Origin: Siphonodentalium dalli
Lineage: Eukaryota; Mollusca; Scaphopoda; Gadilida; Siphonodentaliidae
Assembly: GCA_032622095.1 (NCBI GenBank)
Contig: CP136065.1
Coordinates: forward strand, 37,544,732-37,608,731
Direction: 5' to 3'
Length of the DNA: 64,000 nt
Shown: one piece after another, positions 1-11,411 of the stretch
Layout: each line of letters begins with the position of its first letter
Numbering within the stretch: position 1 is the stretch's first letter
Notes under the pieces: generated by a model
Seen by the model: the letters and a program-made list of their open reading frames with translations, nothing else
The model's database searches: none
Told to the model about the DNA's origin: nothing
Made by a program: the position numbers and the translations under genes

Positions 1-90
1 ATGGCATCACCACTAGAGTTACTGTCCTGCAAAACTGTCATGGCAGCTTTGTTAAACAGACAGTATGCCCTGCCATCTGGTAAAATTTAA
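1..90 (+). other. Possible terminal coding exon, unidentified
   Basis: A short frame is open from the first base of the window to a TAA at 88-90 (30 codons including the stop). Because it starts at the window edge it could be the last part of a longer coding exon. The residues YALP near its end recall a motif in bystin, but four residues are too few for an identification. There is no clear splice acceptor because the upstream sequence is missing. It may equally be chance. Confidence 0.15.
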
Positions 91-1608
91 TGCCTGAGGC
101 TGTGTCTGATGTTGTATCATAATGTTTCGATATTTAAATTGACTTATGGTTGCTTTACATTGCTATTAAAATATTTTTTATTTTTATTTTCTGTTAATTT
201 TGGTAAATATTTGTTATAAATTGCCAAATTCTGCATGAAAAGGGTTTAAAATTAGACAATATTATATCCCTCTCAAAATGTATATTAACATTTCCTCTTC
301 AATTTAGTAATATTATGGTATATAAGGACATACTTCAGTTATACAAGATGCATTAGCTAGTAAAATTGAAAAAAAAGCTAAACTTTTTGGCTTTATTTTG
401 AGGATTGACACTAATTTTCAGGATGCCTCATATTGGAAATATAAACCACTACTGCTCGATATAATCCATTTTTGATTTCAGTAAGGTCTATATTTTGATA
501 AAATACTATAAGAAACGCTGTTATTCACACATATACATATATATAGGAATCAGGGAGCTAAATGTGTTCTAGAGTCGGGGATCGAGTACACCGTGGAACC
601 CTAAAGGTGAAGGTAACTGAAGAATGACCTTCACCTGATACATGCGACACGTTATTAAAGGATCACATCGCGTTTATTTGATTTGTACATAATATCTAAA
701 TAATTTAAACTGGTGAATGAATGGGGGAACGGATTTTTGTGAGCGGGAAATGTATTTAACTAGCTGTTGTAGATCTGGGTTTTTCCAGATCAAATTTGGC
801 TGTGAGATAGCCCTGTCGTACACTTGGGGATTTATTTTAAAATGTAAACACATGACCTATGATTTTTCTTGCATTTTCGTGATCAACTGGTGTCAATCTA
901 GCTGGGTAAACATCACTGGTATGGCCTGCAGGCTTCAATTCAGCGAATTTGGCCGAAACGTTAACACTGTCGCCTATGGGAAACCATTTAGTTCCGTGAT
1001 TCCTGATACTATACGCGGTGCTTTCATTGTGCGTGTAATTCTTGTTGTGAGCCGCAGTACTAAAAATAACTAACAATGAGTATGATGCAAGACATGCAAC
1101 TCTACAAATACATTCCAAAACTGACAAAGTCACACTTCCGTGTATGGAGTCTTCTTTAGCAACACAATCGAGAGGTCACGAACATAATATACAGAAACAC
1201 CTTATTCCACTAAAGTTACCAAAAACAAACACGGGAACAAACTGGCTGATATATATATGTTGATGAACCTGACGACAACACCTTCAAATCCACATTCAAC
1301 GACACTTGGACGGGAAGAGACAATAAATTCCATGTTAAATTTAACTAAAATACACCCAAAAAAATGCTTTTAATGTTCTGTACACAGTGAACATTTAATC
1401 CTGATGCACACACCAATGATAGTTAAACCAATAAGTATGAGAATATTGACGAATAGGCCATACAAGCAAACCCATTTCTTTGGCCGAAAATTCAAGGTAA
1501 AAATCTCCACATCACTATACCGAACTCGGATATATTCACCAATACATCCATAATTTGATGCCAAATATATTTATGTTCCTCGTTATTGTAATAGTTCTAT
1601 CTGTTTAA
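91..1608. other. AT-rich stretch with no supported gene
   Basis: I see no protein similarity or RNA gene here. The only local structure is a perfect 10-bp stem (AGGTGAAGGT at 605-614 pairing with ACCTTCACCT at 627-636). The overlapping open frames on both strands around 717-1133 have no recognisable motif and are probably chance. Confidence 0.5.
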
Positions 1609-2924
1609 TAGCTCAACTTTACTTGTAAAGTTTGAGCTATTGCCATGCATGCCTTGGTATCCGTCGTCCGTGTGTGCGAGTGTGCGTTTGCGCGCGTGTG
1701 TGTTCGTGTGTGCGTGGAGACGTCCTTCAACAATTTCCATTAGCAAGGGTTACAGTTTATCATGTTCCATGTATATTTGTCATGGATTTTACATTGACAT
1801 GTAGATGGGAATGAGTCATTTTTGACTCATTCGGATATAAAATATGGCCGCCGGCAGCCATCTTGGATTTACTCTTTGCATAACTAAATCGCTTGGCGCG
1901 GGCGACAAGTCGAACATTTGGTCGGATCATTATGAAATTTGTCGTTGCAGTTGCCATTGACATGTAGATGGGAACGATCAATTTTGGGGCCATTCGGAGA
2001 AAAAAACATGGCCCGCCAGCAGCCATCTTGGATTTCAAAATTCAGTCCGGAGTATTCATCTGATCATGATGAAATGTGTCGTGGATGTTAATATTGACAT
2101 GTAGATGGGAACGAGTCATTTTTGGGTTATTCGGCCATAAAACATGGCCGCCAGCAGCCATCTTGGATTTTACTGTTTGCATGACTAAATCGTTTGGCAC
2201 GGGCTACAGGTCGTACCTTTGGTCGGATCATCGTGAAATTTGTCATGGACGTTAACATTGACATGTAGATGGGAACGAGCATTATTTGTGTTATTCGGCA
2301 AAAAAAAACATGGCCCGCCAGCAGCCATCTTGGATTTCAAAATTCAATCCGGAGTATTCGTATGATCATGATGGAATTTGTCGTGCATGGATGTTAATAT
2401 GATATGTAGATGGGAACGAGTCATTTTGGGTTCATTCCGCCATAAAATATGACCGCCGGCAGCCATATTGGATTTTACTCTTTGCATGACTAAATCATTT
2501 ATGCACGGGTGACTAGTCGTGCCTTTGGTAGGATCGTTATGAAATTTATCAAGGCTGTTGACATTGACATGTAGATAGTAACAAGTCATTTTGGGGTCAT
2601 TCGGCATATTTGATTTCAAAATTCAACCCATTAGCACGCGGGCTGCAGGCCGGAGTGTTCATCTGATCATCATGAAATTTGTCGTGGATGTTAATATTGA
2701 CATCTAGATGGGAACAAATAATTTTTGGGTCATTCGGCCATAAAATTTTGGATTTTACTCTTTGTATGACTAAATCATTTGGCACGGGCTACAAGTCGTA
2801 TTATTATGAAATTTGTCGTGTCTGTTGATATTGACATGTAGATGGGAACAAGTCATTTTGGGATCATTCACCATTCCATTCATTGCTCATCACAAAAATT
2901 TAACTTCTTCGCAAAGTTGAGCTA
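1609..2924. mobile_element. Inverted-repeat-bounded element filled by tandem repeats
   Basis: The left end has TAGCTCAACTTTAC (1609-1622) and the right end has the reverse complement AAAGTTGAGCTA (2913-2924). The left end is also a local hairpin, since GTAAAGTTTGAGCTA follows at 1625-1639. Almost all of the interior is the tandem array annotated separately. This organisation (short inverted ends, no coding capacity, internal tandem repeats) fits a non-autonomous DNA element. I could not read a convincing target-site duplication, so the boundaries are provisional. Confidence 0.45.
1796..2870. repeat. Dimeric tandem array, alternating ~164/~137-bp monomers
   Basis: The phrase GACATGTAGATGGGA or a close variant recurs at about 1796, 1959, 2096, 2260, 2401, 2566, 2699 and 2833. 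The spacings are 163, 137, 164, 141, 165, 133 and 134, so two monomer types alternate in a repeat of about 300 bp. One type carries GCCGCCGGCAGCCATCTTGG or a near copy plus a CTCTTTGCATGACTAAATC-like segment. The other carries a GCCCGCCAGCAGCCATCTTG variant. The CCATCTTGG core resembles a YY1 site, but this may have no function here. Short open frames across the array reflect its periodicity. Confidence 0.75.
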
Positions 2925-3265
2925 CAGTGTCACGGACACTTCATTTACATGTTATTTGTTTGTTTGTCGTCAACGTTAATTATTCTAGTGTTTTGTATCG
3001 GGGAGGCGTGAACTCTTAAGTGCTGAGCACTTGTTCTGTACTCCAAATCCCTTTGCCATAATATATTAATGTTACATATGATCTAATCATGTTAAACAGT
3101 TCTATTAATTGAGAATTTAAGTACATATTATAACTGAAAATTGTCTAGCATCATAAATGTCGACTAAATTGTTCGGAAATCTTCCGCGTATAATGCATGT
3201 TCCGAGAAACCTCTTGTCAAATTAGATATACATAATTGTCGGTTTCGAACGAACCTTTTCCGTTT

Positions 3266-3369
3266 AACAAACTTGGTATTCCGGCTATACCCACCGCGAG
3301 CGCCTCCTGTAGCTTTAACCCACTTAACATACCTCAAAGTCCTGTCATTTTAACTATATGCTAACGTTA
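3266..3369 (+). repeat. 104-bp direct repeat, copy 1
   Basis: This segment, from AACAAACTTGGTATTCCGG to CTATATGCTAACGTTA, recurs in the same orientation at 3985-4088 with about three substitutions. The two copies enclose 615 bp of unrelated sequence. The pair could be terminal repeats of a small element or a duplication. The ends do not show the TG...CA termini of LTRs. Confidence 0.7.
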
Positions 3370-3984
3370 AAGGCCGAAAAGTTTTGTGTTCATATGCTTA
3401 ATATGGCACAGGTTAGCGACTTGCAACTGAGGAAGATCCTATTGGTTGTATCTTTCTTTTGACTTTTCAAAAACTTTACCTCTTTGGTCTTCTAAAATTT
3501 TAAAGTTTTACCTTTTTCCTTAAATTACAAATTCTTAGGTATCTTTGATTTTAATTACCCTCTTTCGATCTGTACGTTCTTAATTACTTTTCAAAATATT
3601 TCCAGCCGCTCCGTGACTTTGCTCTCCGACTCAAAATTTTATGCCAAGAACACGAGGAACACAGTGTCTGCATGTGATTGGGACCCTGACCCTAATATAT
3701 CCCCTTTCTTTCATATACTTTGCAGACACTCTCCTCTTGTTCTTGACATCCATTACATTTTTGCTCCGCCAATATTATGTGGGTAAAATGACGAATATGT
3801 TTGAGGCGTTTTTCTTTCTTACTAAAACCTATGTTGACTAACAAATAGGCCATTTATGGTCTACCTGCCAGTGCTTCACTTTGACTTGTTTTCTGTCATT
3901 CTGGTGTGCTAGGTTTGGTGTTGCTTACCCTGGAACTCGTGTTACCTGGTCTGACACCCACTTACCTGATTGGTTACACATAAA
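3370..3984. other. Spacer between the 104-bp direct repeats
   Basis: The 615-bp spacer has short open frames on the plus strand (3641-3841 and from 3881 into the second repeat), but neither shows a recognisable domain. I see no tRNA-complementary primer-binding site next to the left repeat and no clear purine tract next to the right one. Confidence 0.4.
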
Positions 3985-4088
3985 AACAAACTTGGTATTC
4001 CGGCTATACCCACCGCGAGCGCCTTCTGTAGCTTTAGCCCACTTAACATACTTCAAAGTCCTGTCATTTTAACTATATGCTAACGTTA
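3985..4088 (+). repeat. 104-bp direct repeat, copy 2
   Basis: This is the second copy of the repeat at 3266-3369. The substitutions are CCTCC/CCTTC, AACCC/AGCCC and ACCTC/ACTTC. The near identity suggests a recent event. Confidence 0.7.
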
Positions 4089-4439
4089 TCCAATAGTTAA
4101 CTTCGCAAGCCCGGTCTCACCTACTCAGTCAGAATCATTGAGGTGCATATGCACACAGGGACTTGTATATATTATTATATAAACTAGAGTATTATATAAA
4201 AAATCTGATATGTCATATAACACTAGGATTTTTGTTTTTGATACAAGCGGGGTTGCCCAAATATGCACAGCACTTGTTTATATCGTTGTGTATATTGTTC
4301 TGTGTACTTATATTATGTCACAACTTAAAATAGATCTGATAAACTTGGCTTGTTAGGTGCAAGGCATGTCGACAAGTTGAATATGAAGTATTTCTAAAAT
4401 ATATAGAGTTTTTGGCCTTCGATTTGGGGGTTATTTGAT

Positions 4440-5058
4440 ACCTTTCGCATAATGAACTACTGCTGATAAGAATTAGGACTAGCTTATATATAGTAGTCGC
4501 ATAATTAACAACTGCTGATAAGAATTAGGACTAGCTTATATTATTCGCATAATGAACTACTAGTGATAAGAATTAGGAATAGTTATAATAGTTGCACAAC
4601 GAATTACTACTTATACGAATTACTACTTATACGAATTACTACTTATACGAATTACGAATAGTTTATAGTAATCGCATAATGAACTACTACTGATAAGAAT
4701 TACGAATAGCTTTAAACAGTCGCATAATGGCTGCTGCGTATAAGAATTACGAATAGTTATAGTAGTCGCATACTTAACTACTATTGATAAACTTTAGGAA
4801 TAGTTTACAGTAATAGTAGTCGCATAATGACTACTACTGATACGAATCACTGATAGTAGTCGCACAATGAACTATTACTAATAAGAATTATAGGAACAGC
4901 GTATACTAGTTACATACTGACTACTACTGAATTTCGAATAGCCAACAGTAGTTGCACAATTAACTACTACTGATAAGAATTACGAATAGCTGAGAGTAGT
5001 CATAAATAATTTTTTCGTATGGCCCAAAAACCATTTCGCATAATGGACGACTATCGAC
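4440..5058. repeat. Degenerate tandem array of ~45-50-bp units
   Basis: The array is built on CGCATAATGAACTACTACTG followed by ATAAGAATTACGAATAG and a variable TATAGTAGT-like link. Around 4608-4650 a shorter ACTTATACGAATTACT sub-unit has expanded. Units drift in sequence and length. An inverted partial unit lies at 5286-5326 (CGTAATTCTTATCAGTAGTG), and a related single unit occurs near 54,708-54,762. Confidence 0.7.
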
Positions 5059-5285
5059 TACAGAACAGTTCAAACTTCGTGTCACGCGCAGTAAGGTGAC
5101 GTCATTTGTTTGATGTGATGTGATAAATTAACTGTGTGTTTTTATCCGGGCGTAGTCAGTGGTAGGCCCGATGGTTGCACACAAAGCTCACGTACCCATA
5201 CTTGGCTTCTTGGAATCGTAACTACGGGTATGGCAAAACGACAACTGATAGAAAGAAAGAACACAAATTCTAGTGACGTTGTACC

Positions 5286-5326
5286 ATATTCGTAATTCTT
5301 ATCAGTAGTGTATAGTTCATTATGTG
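5286..5326 (-). repeat. Inverted single unit of the 4.4-5.06 kb array
   Basis: CGTAATTCTTATCAGTAGTG followed by TATAGTTCATTATGTGAAA is the reverse complement of the array unit about 230 bp to the left. With the array it forms an inverted pair, suggesting that the array grew inside an element with inverted ends. Confidence 0.6.
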
Positions 5327-5387
5327 AAATGTGTCCAGTTGTAATAACATCAAATATCGACAGAGCTGTATATCATACTCTACCTTC

Positions 5388-5482
5388 ACTTGAGCGCCCG
5401 TCCCAGTCAGTAAGGTTCTCACTATATTCGGCGTTCGTATCTTGCTCAGCGACGGGGAAGCTGGTTCGATTCCAAACGAACA
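5388..5482 (+). mobile_element. Possible degenerate tRNA-derived SINE head
   Basis: GGTTCGATTCC at 5462-5472 matches a pol III B box. About 55 bases upstream, CCCAGTCAGTAAGG can be read as a degraded A box. The intervening GC-rich segment ends in GACGGGGAAGCT, as many tRNA-derived SINE heads do. I cannot fold a full cloverleaf, so this is not called a tRNA gene. No SINE body or tail was recognised. Confidence 0.3.
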
Positions 5483-5489
5483 TAAACTA

Positions 5490-6084
5490 TCATTAGTGGG
5501 GAGGGGGCGAATATTCGAAAAAATCAAACAATGGACAGGCAGGTTTGGATTGAAAAACTTATAAATTATTCCAGAAGTATAAAAGACTATAATAATTTGT
5601 GGCCTGGGCGGGTAAATATTGTCCAGTTGTACGGCCTTGTTCTGTTTAAAAAGAAGTCTCTGCAACATTGCACAGTTGGTTTGTTAGTTTTCAGTGAGAC
5701 ACAGAACATTCCATACTACATGTATATGCACTATTAAATGGGATGGGGCCGCGATATACCTGGTGTTATGCTGCGTTTATCGATAGATTATAGTTCAATA
5801 ACCATTCAGCATTATCTCCGGCCACACCCATAGAGGAACATTATAGTCGGGTTTGTCTCCACTATTCAAAGATTAGTATTTACTTTACATTCGAGTGAAT
5901 ATTCGTTCGGATATCTAGACATTGTGTGTGTATTCGAATCAGTGTTCTTCTGTGTACGCGAACGAAGGTTACCAAGACCGAATACCGCGAACAGGTTATT
6001 GACGAATCGAACACCAGAGAATGGGCGGGAACACTGTGACGTCATGTTCGAAGTCTAGATTCTTGCTCCCAAATCTTTACCAGA
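5490..6084. other. No supported feature
   Basis: This is unique-looking AT-rich sequence. The minus-strand open frame covering 5270-5668 has no recognisable motif and overlaps the inverted array unit and the SINE-like segment, which argues against coding. Confidence 0.4.
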
Positions 6085-6633
6085 GCGCACCAGTCATATA
6101 TAGTTACTTTCTGACTCTGTCACCGGCTGGGTACTAATCTGCGGTTTCTATATTTAGCGCGTTGTTTTCCAAACAAAATGGCGAAAACCGATCGCTCCAA
6201 AGTCAAATTTCGTATGTGCTTTGAGAAGAATTCCCGCACTACAAACGTAATGACAGAATGGAGGATCAGAGCGGTAGTTTTGTTGACGTTTTCGCAAGAA
6301 ATTCGTCAAAATTGGAGCTAATTAGAACTCTTGTGTCTGACTTGCCATGCGTGTTGTCGGGACGTTGTCATACATGTGCATTTAAACTTTTGTGTTGATA
6401 AAATAATCGGAAAAACAAATCACACCGTTTCGCAATATAGTTCTTTCGTTCTAGTGGGACTTTCCAAACTTAAGGTACGAATCCACACATATTTTGTCCG
6501 ATAGTTTGTGTGCTTAACAAGGGCAGCATTTTGCTCTGCTCGCTTATTATATATTTTGATATCGAGGAAGTCCACCAAATGTGGGTAAAATGTCGCCGAT
6601 AGCAGCCGTTTTACCGAGTCACCAAGGAACCCT
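6085..6633 (+). repeat. Dispersed repeat copy 1, with empty transposon target site
   Basis: This segment is homologous to 49,147-49,910 plus 53,462-53,520. Shared blocks include GAGCGCACCA, TCTGACTCNGTCACCGGCTG, AGAGCGGTAGT, AATTAGAACTCTTGTGT, AGTNGGACTTTCC and ACCAAATGTGGGTAA. In the second copy the sequence is interrupted at ACCAAATGT by a 3.55-kb foldback element. Here ACCAAATGT (6574-6582) is uninterrupted, so it is a natural empty site. A 158-codon minus-strand frame (6420-6896) overlaps the repeat but has no recognisable motif. Confidence 0.7.
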
Positions 6634-7410
6634 ACATTTGCATTGATTACATGGAGTTTGTCTTGCTCCCCGAATTTCGGGGAGTGAGATCCAGACCCGA
6701 GAAGATGTTCTTTGTCTGTTCCTGGTCTATTCTCGGTTGTTCGATTCACCGAGAACATGTGTTCGCATGTCACGTCTTGGTGGTCTATATAATTATGTCC
6801 GCGGACATGGATTCGAATACACCCTGTGTGCGGAACATTGTTTCTGTATGAACCCAAATCCAAAGATACCTTGTGACCTAGAAACACTCGACCCAATTGT
6901 AAGCTTTATTTTAAGCCCGTGACTAATCCCGAGGTAAGTTTGCATTGATTACAATAACAACCAAATCTTCTGACATGACGTATCGAATACAAGCATTAGC
7001 CCGGAGCAGACCTGTTATCATAGGAACAATATCGTGGCAGGTTATTTTTACTGGCAATAATTTCCCGCGGAGATTATTCACTCATAACTCGCGTTGTCTG
7101 CGCAAAAAGCCAAAGTTCGTGTTACATTTATCGTTCTTTGCAAAATGTTAGTGTTACGATCTGTTGTTTGATAGTGTACACGACTCGTGCGAGATTCGAT
7201 AGGAACATAGCAATGCAATTTATTTGGGTGTATTGGAATATGGGTTCTCCACTAACCCACACAACACAAGACAACACAATCATTGTGGGATACTGGTGAA
7301 GCGACTTTATTCCGTCTCAGTGTGATCACAACGAATCGCGCGCGTGTATTTCTGTTCATATATCCTCCTTCCAGTTCCCCGAACATTTCACAATTCCTGT
7401 AACTTGACTG
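6634..7410. other. No supported feature
   Basis: I see no gene, RNA or clear repeat here. Short opposing open frames at 6651-7151 overlap one another and show no conserved motif. Confidence 0.4.
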
Positions 7411-7411
7411 G

Positions 7412-8640
7412 AACAGCCACAAACCGGCATTCACATGTGTTTTACATGTATTATCACTCCTGCATATACCCGATGCAGGCCCACCATGGGAGGCTTGCCA
7501 CAAAACGGCATTCACATGTATTTTACATGCATGGTTGTCACCCTGCATCTCAGACACATGCAGTCTTCGCCGTGAAAGGCGTGCCACGGAACGGCGTATT
7601 CTTAATACATTTACATGTACATCACTCATGCAGTGTATCTTTATATAGGTTATGTCACAAACGACAGGCCACGGAACGGAATATTCTTAAGATATATATA
7701 TACACATCAATCTGCATCATTAATACAGTTTCAGCCACGGGGCATACCACAATTTGATATATTCTATACACTAACCTGCATGTTGACAGGTTCAGCCACA
7801 AAAGGCATATTCTTAATATGTATACACCAATCTGCATTATTAAATGCAATTCCAGCCACGAGGCATACCACAAAACGATATATTATATACAGTATAACCC
7901 TTCTATATAAGAGATGTTCCGCCACAAACGGCAGGCCACGGAATGGCATATTCTTAATATATATGTTTACTAATTTGCATCATTACATGCAATTCCAGCC
8001 ACGAGGCATTCCACAAAACGATATATTATATACAGTATAACCCGACTAGATAAGAGAGGTTCCGCCACAAAAGGCAGACCATGGAGTAGCATATTCTTAA
8101 TAAGTATACACCAACCTGCATCATTAAATGCAATTACAGCCACGAGGCATACCACAAAACGATATACACTATTACCCGTCTATATAAGAGAGGTTTCGCC
8201 ACAAACGGCAGGCCACGAAATGGCATATTCTTAATATATATGTTTATTAATCTGCATCATTACATGCAATTCCAGCCACGAGGCATACCACAAAACGATA
8301 TATGATATACACTATAACCCGACTATATATAAGAGGTTCCGCCACAAAAGGCGGACCATGGAGTAGCATATTCTTAATATACACCAATCTCCATCAGTAA
8401 ATGCAATTCCAGCCACGAGGCATACCACAAAACGATATAGTATATACACTGCAATATGACTATATATATTAGAGAGATTCAGCCACAAACGGCAGGCCAC
8501 ATAATGGCATATTCGTACTACATACATACATTAATCTGCATCATTGAATTCAATTTTAGCCACGAGGCATACCAAAGAATGATATATTATATACACCTAA
8601 ATATGTTCGGTCACAAAAATCAATGCACTGAATAGCATAT
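7412..8640. repeat. Tandem array, ~141-bp monomers alternating in two types
   Basis: GCAATTCCAGCCACGAGGCAT or a variant recurs at 7846, 7989, 8130, 8266, 8403 and about 8550, with spacings of 143, 141, 136, 137 and 147. Two monomer versions alternate. One has ATATATGTTTACTAAT before the box and AAACGGCAGGCCACGGAATG. The other has GTATACACCAA and AAAGGCAGACCATGGAGTAG. The higher-order period is therefore about 280 bp. The left part (7412-7840) has earlier, more divergent units built on CCACAAAACGGCATTCACATG. Open frames on both strands reflect periodicity. Confidence 0.75.
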
Positions 8641-10367
8641 ACTTTGACAGTACAACTCTGCTTCAAAGCAGGATGCGCGAAAGAAAATTTAAAACAAATT
8701 TTCGTATCCTTCTTCCAATACAACTATATAGTGCATGGATTCGTCAAGAACATAAAATTTGAAGAAATGCGACAATTTTCACGTCTGCGCCGGTGCAGTC
8801 TTATTTCCATTAAATTAAGTCGCAGAAAACAGTACCGATTCGAGAAAAAAATGTGCCATGCATTTTCGCATATTCTGTCAATATAAATTGCTGTGCACAA
8901 CAGCATAAATAATTAAATATGCATTGACAGAGCCAATTGTGACGACCACAAGAAAACGTCCGACGAGCTCTGTTCTCATACACCAGGCTAAGCAACGCCA
9001 CAGCCAATTCTACATCAACAGAAGATGTTTCTGAAAACATATTACATCTTTTCAGTCTTTTTAATGAAACATATAACACATAATATTTTGTATAAATGTG
9101 CATGCATGTACTCTATAATGTAGTTGCATATTTGCACACTTTGTTCGATACTAAAATCATGAACCAAGTGTTGCTGATGAATGAATGATACATAGCAGTA
9201 TACATGTGCATACATTTTATAAGCACACACGACTTTGTGTTACATGCTATCATCGTGTAAACAGATATCCGAGGATTATTCATATCTAAATCAAAACTCA
9301 TGTATCATACATGTCACGTTATGACAAGTCTTCTCTTGTAACATTCAATATAATGCTTCAAAGAAAACTGTTTTCCTGATATGGAAATAATAAAGAGCGT
9401 TTATATCATTTGTGTGTGATTAACCAATATAATTGCGCTGTGTTATGTAAACATGCAGAAGCAAAACTTCTGCAACACGAACAGGTTCATGTTTATGTAC
9501 AACATCGTACGTCTTGACAACAATGTGCTATTTACGTGCTGATTATGTTAGACATATAAACAGAACGATATATATTTTAATATTACTTCTGTTGATGGCG
9601 AATTGAGAAAATAGAAATATTTCTGCAACGTACGCCGCCCGTACCTTTAATTAAAAATATAGTCAACGTTGTTTACAGCTATAATTACACCCGCGACGAG
9701 TAATTGCTGAGTAAATTTTTAGTAAACTAGATTTTTAGAGAAACAACCGAGTTGCATACGTAGAACCAAACTCCATGCATCGCCCTCTACGTTATCACTG
9801 CGATATAGCACTGCCAGAAGGGTGGTACTTTGCGGACCGATACATCTATTTTTACATATCGTCGGAACTATATTTAGTCACCTATTGTCTTATTTTGACC
9901 ACCAAAAGTTTGCAATAATGGTAATTCTTTCGGTATTGATAAGAACAATATGAACTGAGTCAGACATCGACAATTTTAATCATAAAACATAAGAAGTAAG
10001 AAATCCTTACCAAATGTCCTTATGGCAGTAGTGTCTCAGCAAAGCTATTTAAATTCTGCCTGGAGTTTGACGTATATAGAACCAGACAGAAGATGGGGTC
10101 ACAGAAATAGCTCGTGCGTGCGGTGGTATATATTTTGTTACCAAGAAAGGCACAAATTGCTTGAGGCAACCGAAATTAAGCTAAATGCGTCATAGATGCA
10201 AAACCTCTTGTTGGAGGGATGACAGCTGTGGCAAACCGAAATGTCACCAGAAATGTCACAAGTCAACATTATCACATTCTAATTAATTCCAATACATGGC
10301 TTTGCCGCCACATCCCACGGTTGTTATTCACAAGAAATCTCTATTTTGCACGTTCGAACCGTCATTC
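8641..10367. other. Long AT-rich stretch with no supported gene
   Basis: Short frames on both strands (for example 8644-8886 plus and 8810-9103 minus) overlap and carry no motif I recognise. I found no tRNA, no snRNA and no tandem repeat. Confidence 0.4.
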
Positions 10368-10932
10368 TTTGGTTTTATGAATTCAGAAAAGGCTTCTGGT
10401 GGTCGCGCGTGACATCAGATAGAGATCGGGATGTTCAGAATATCCTAAATGGTCCTTAATCTAATTTCACGTCAAGCGAGTTGATGTTTCACGATCCAAC
10501 TACCGGATAAGAATCTAATTACTGACGAAATGCATCAAATTAGATTGATTTATAGAAAACGGGTATCACATAATCACAAACAAATATCTTAAATTATTGA
10601 ATATATGCTTGTACATATTGAATATATCATAAAAGAATATACATTTCTGCTTATAATGCCTTGGACGAATTGTATTTTTAACATTTCGCCTTAGAGTTAG
10701 ACCAACGTGTACATTTTCAAGTAGGACTCAGGCGATTTTCGTTTTCAACTTTTCGCCTTAAACGCAAACAAATTATGTATCCATGTTGAGCCATTGACTC
10801 CACACATCACGTACCACGGATGCTAGCATATCATTCATATACGAAAGGGCTTTTTTTGCATATTACTCAAAACCGTTGCTTTGTGGTTTCGTAAATGCTC
10901 AAGAGTCTAGTGGTGGGCGCGCGTGACATTTA
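10368..10932 (+). repeat. Pair of diverged ~55-bp direct repeats
   Basis: Segments at about 10,368-10,421 and 10,878-10,932 align in the same orientation. Both contain a CTTTGGTTT-like start, an AG(A/T)(C/G)T core and the conserved end GGTGG(T/G)CGCGCGTGACAT. Between them are two smaller echoes of TTTCGCCTTA (near 10,684 and 10,750). The second copy runs into TGACGTCA, a CRE-like octamer at about 10,934, with no adjacent gene to regulate. Confidence 0.45.
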
Positions 10933-11411
10933 TGACGTCACCCCTCCCAAAAGACACTTTATGATAAAAGCGGTATTCGTTTATTTTAAGAGGATATCAT
11001 CCTACGCAGGTTTTGCGTACCTCCCCCCCTGTTATGCTCGGCGCGAATCAGATGCCCAAATCCAATGAAACACAAAAAATAACAATCAAAATCTAATACT
11101 CAATATATGATGGAAGGAAAATAAATAAAAATATGTGCAAGAACGATCATAATTATAACGTGTAATTCGTTGATTTGTTGAATTTCGTTGAGAAAAAAAT
11201 GAGTCTCTTGAGACGAAACCCGTGGATACTGTGTGCCACTTACAAATGGATCGGCAGCAATAAAAGTTCTTTATCAACCAATAATATTGTAAGTTACATG
11301 ACATTTTACGTAAATGTATAATAGAAACGTATAACAATAACAAATTGGAACGAAAGTTCTAATGGTTTGTTCCAAATAAATTGATATTGATATATTGAGG
11401 ATCTCTAATGA
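10933..11411. other. No supported feature
   Basis: There is a C-rich run near 11,020 and otherwise AT-rich sequence up to the boundary of the 33-bp array. I see no gene. Confidence 0.4.

Noticed and set aside
1840-2340. YY1-like CCATCTTGG boxes as promoters of host genes
   Set aside because: They recur once per monomer in a tandem array and are better explained as part of the repeat.
3266-4088. Miniature LTR retrotransposon
   Set aside because: The 104-bp repeats lack TG...CA ends, and no primer-binding site or polypurine tract is visible.
5270-5668. 132-codon minus-strand frame as a gene
   Set aside because: It overlaps the inverted array unit and the SINE-like segment and has no recognisable motif.
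10925-10945. TGACGTCA octamer as a functional CRE promoter element
   Set aside because: No gene start, TATA context or transcript evidence is present. Similar octamers occur by chance in a window this long.
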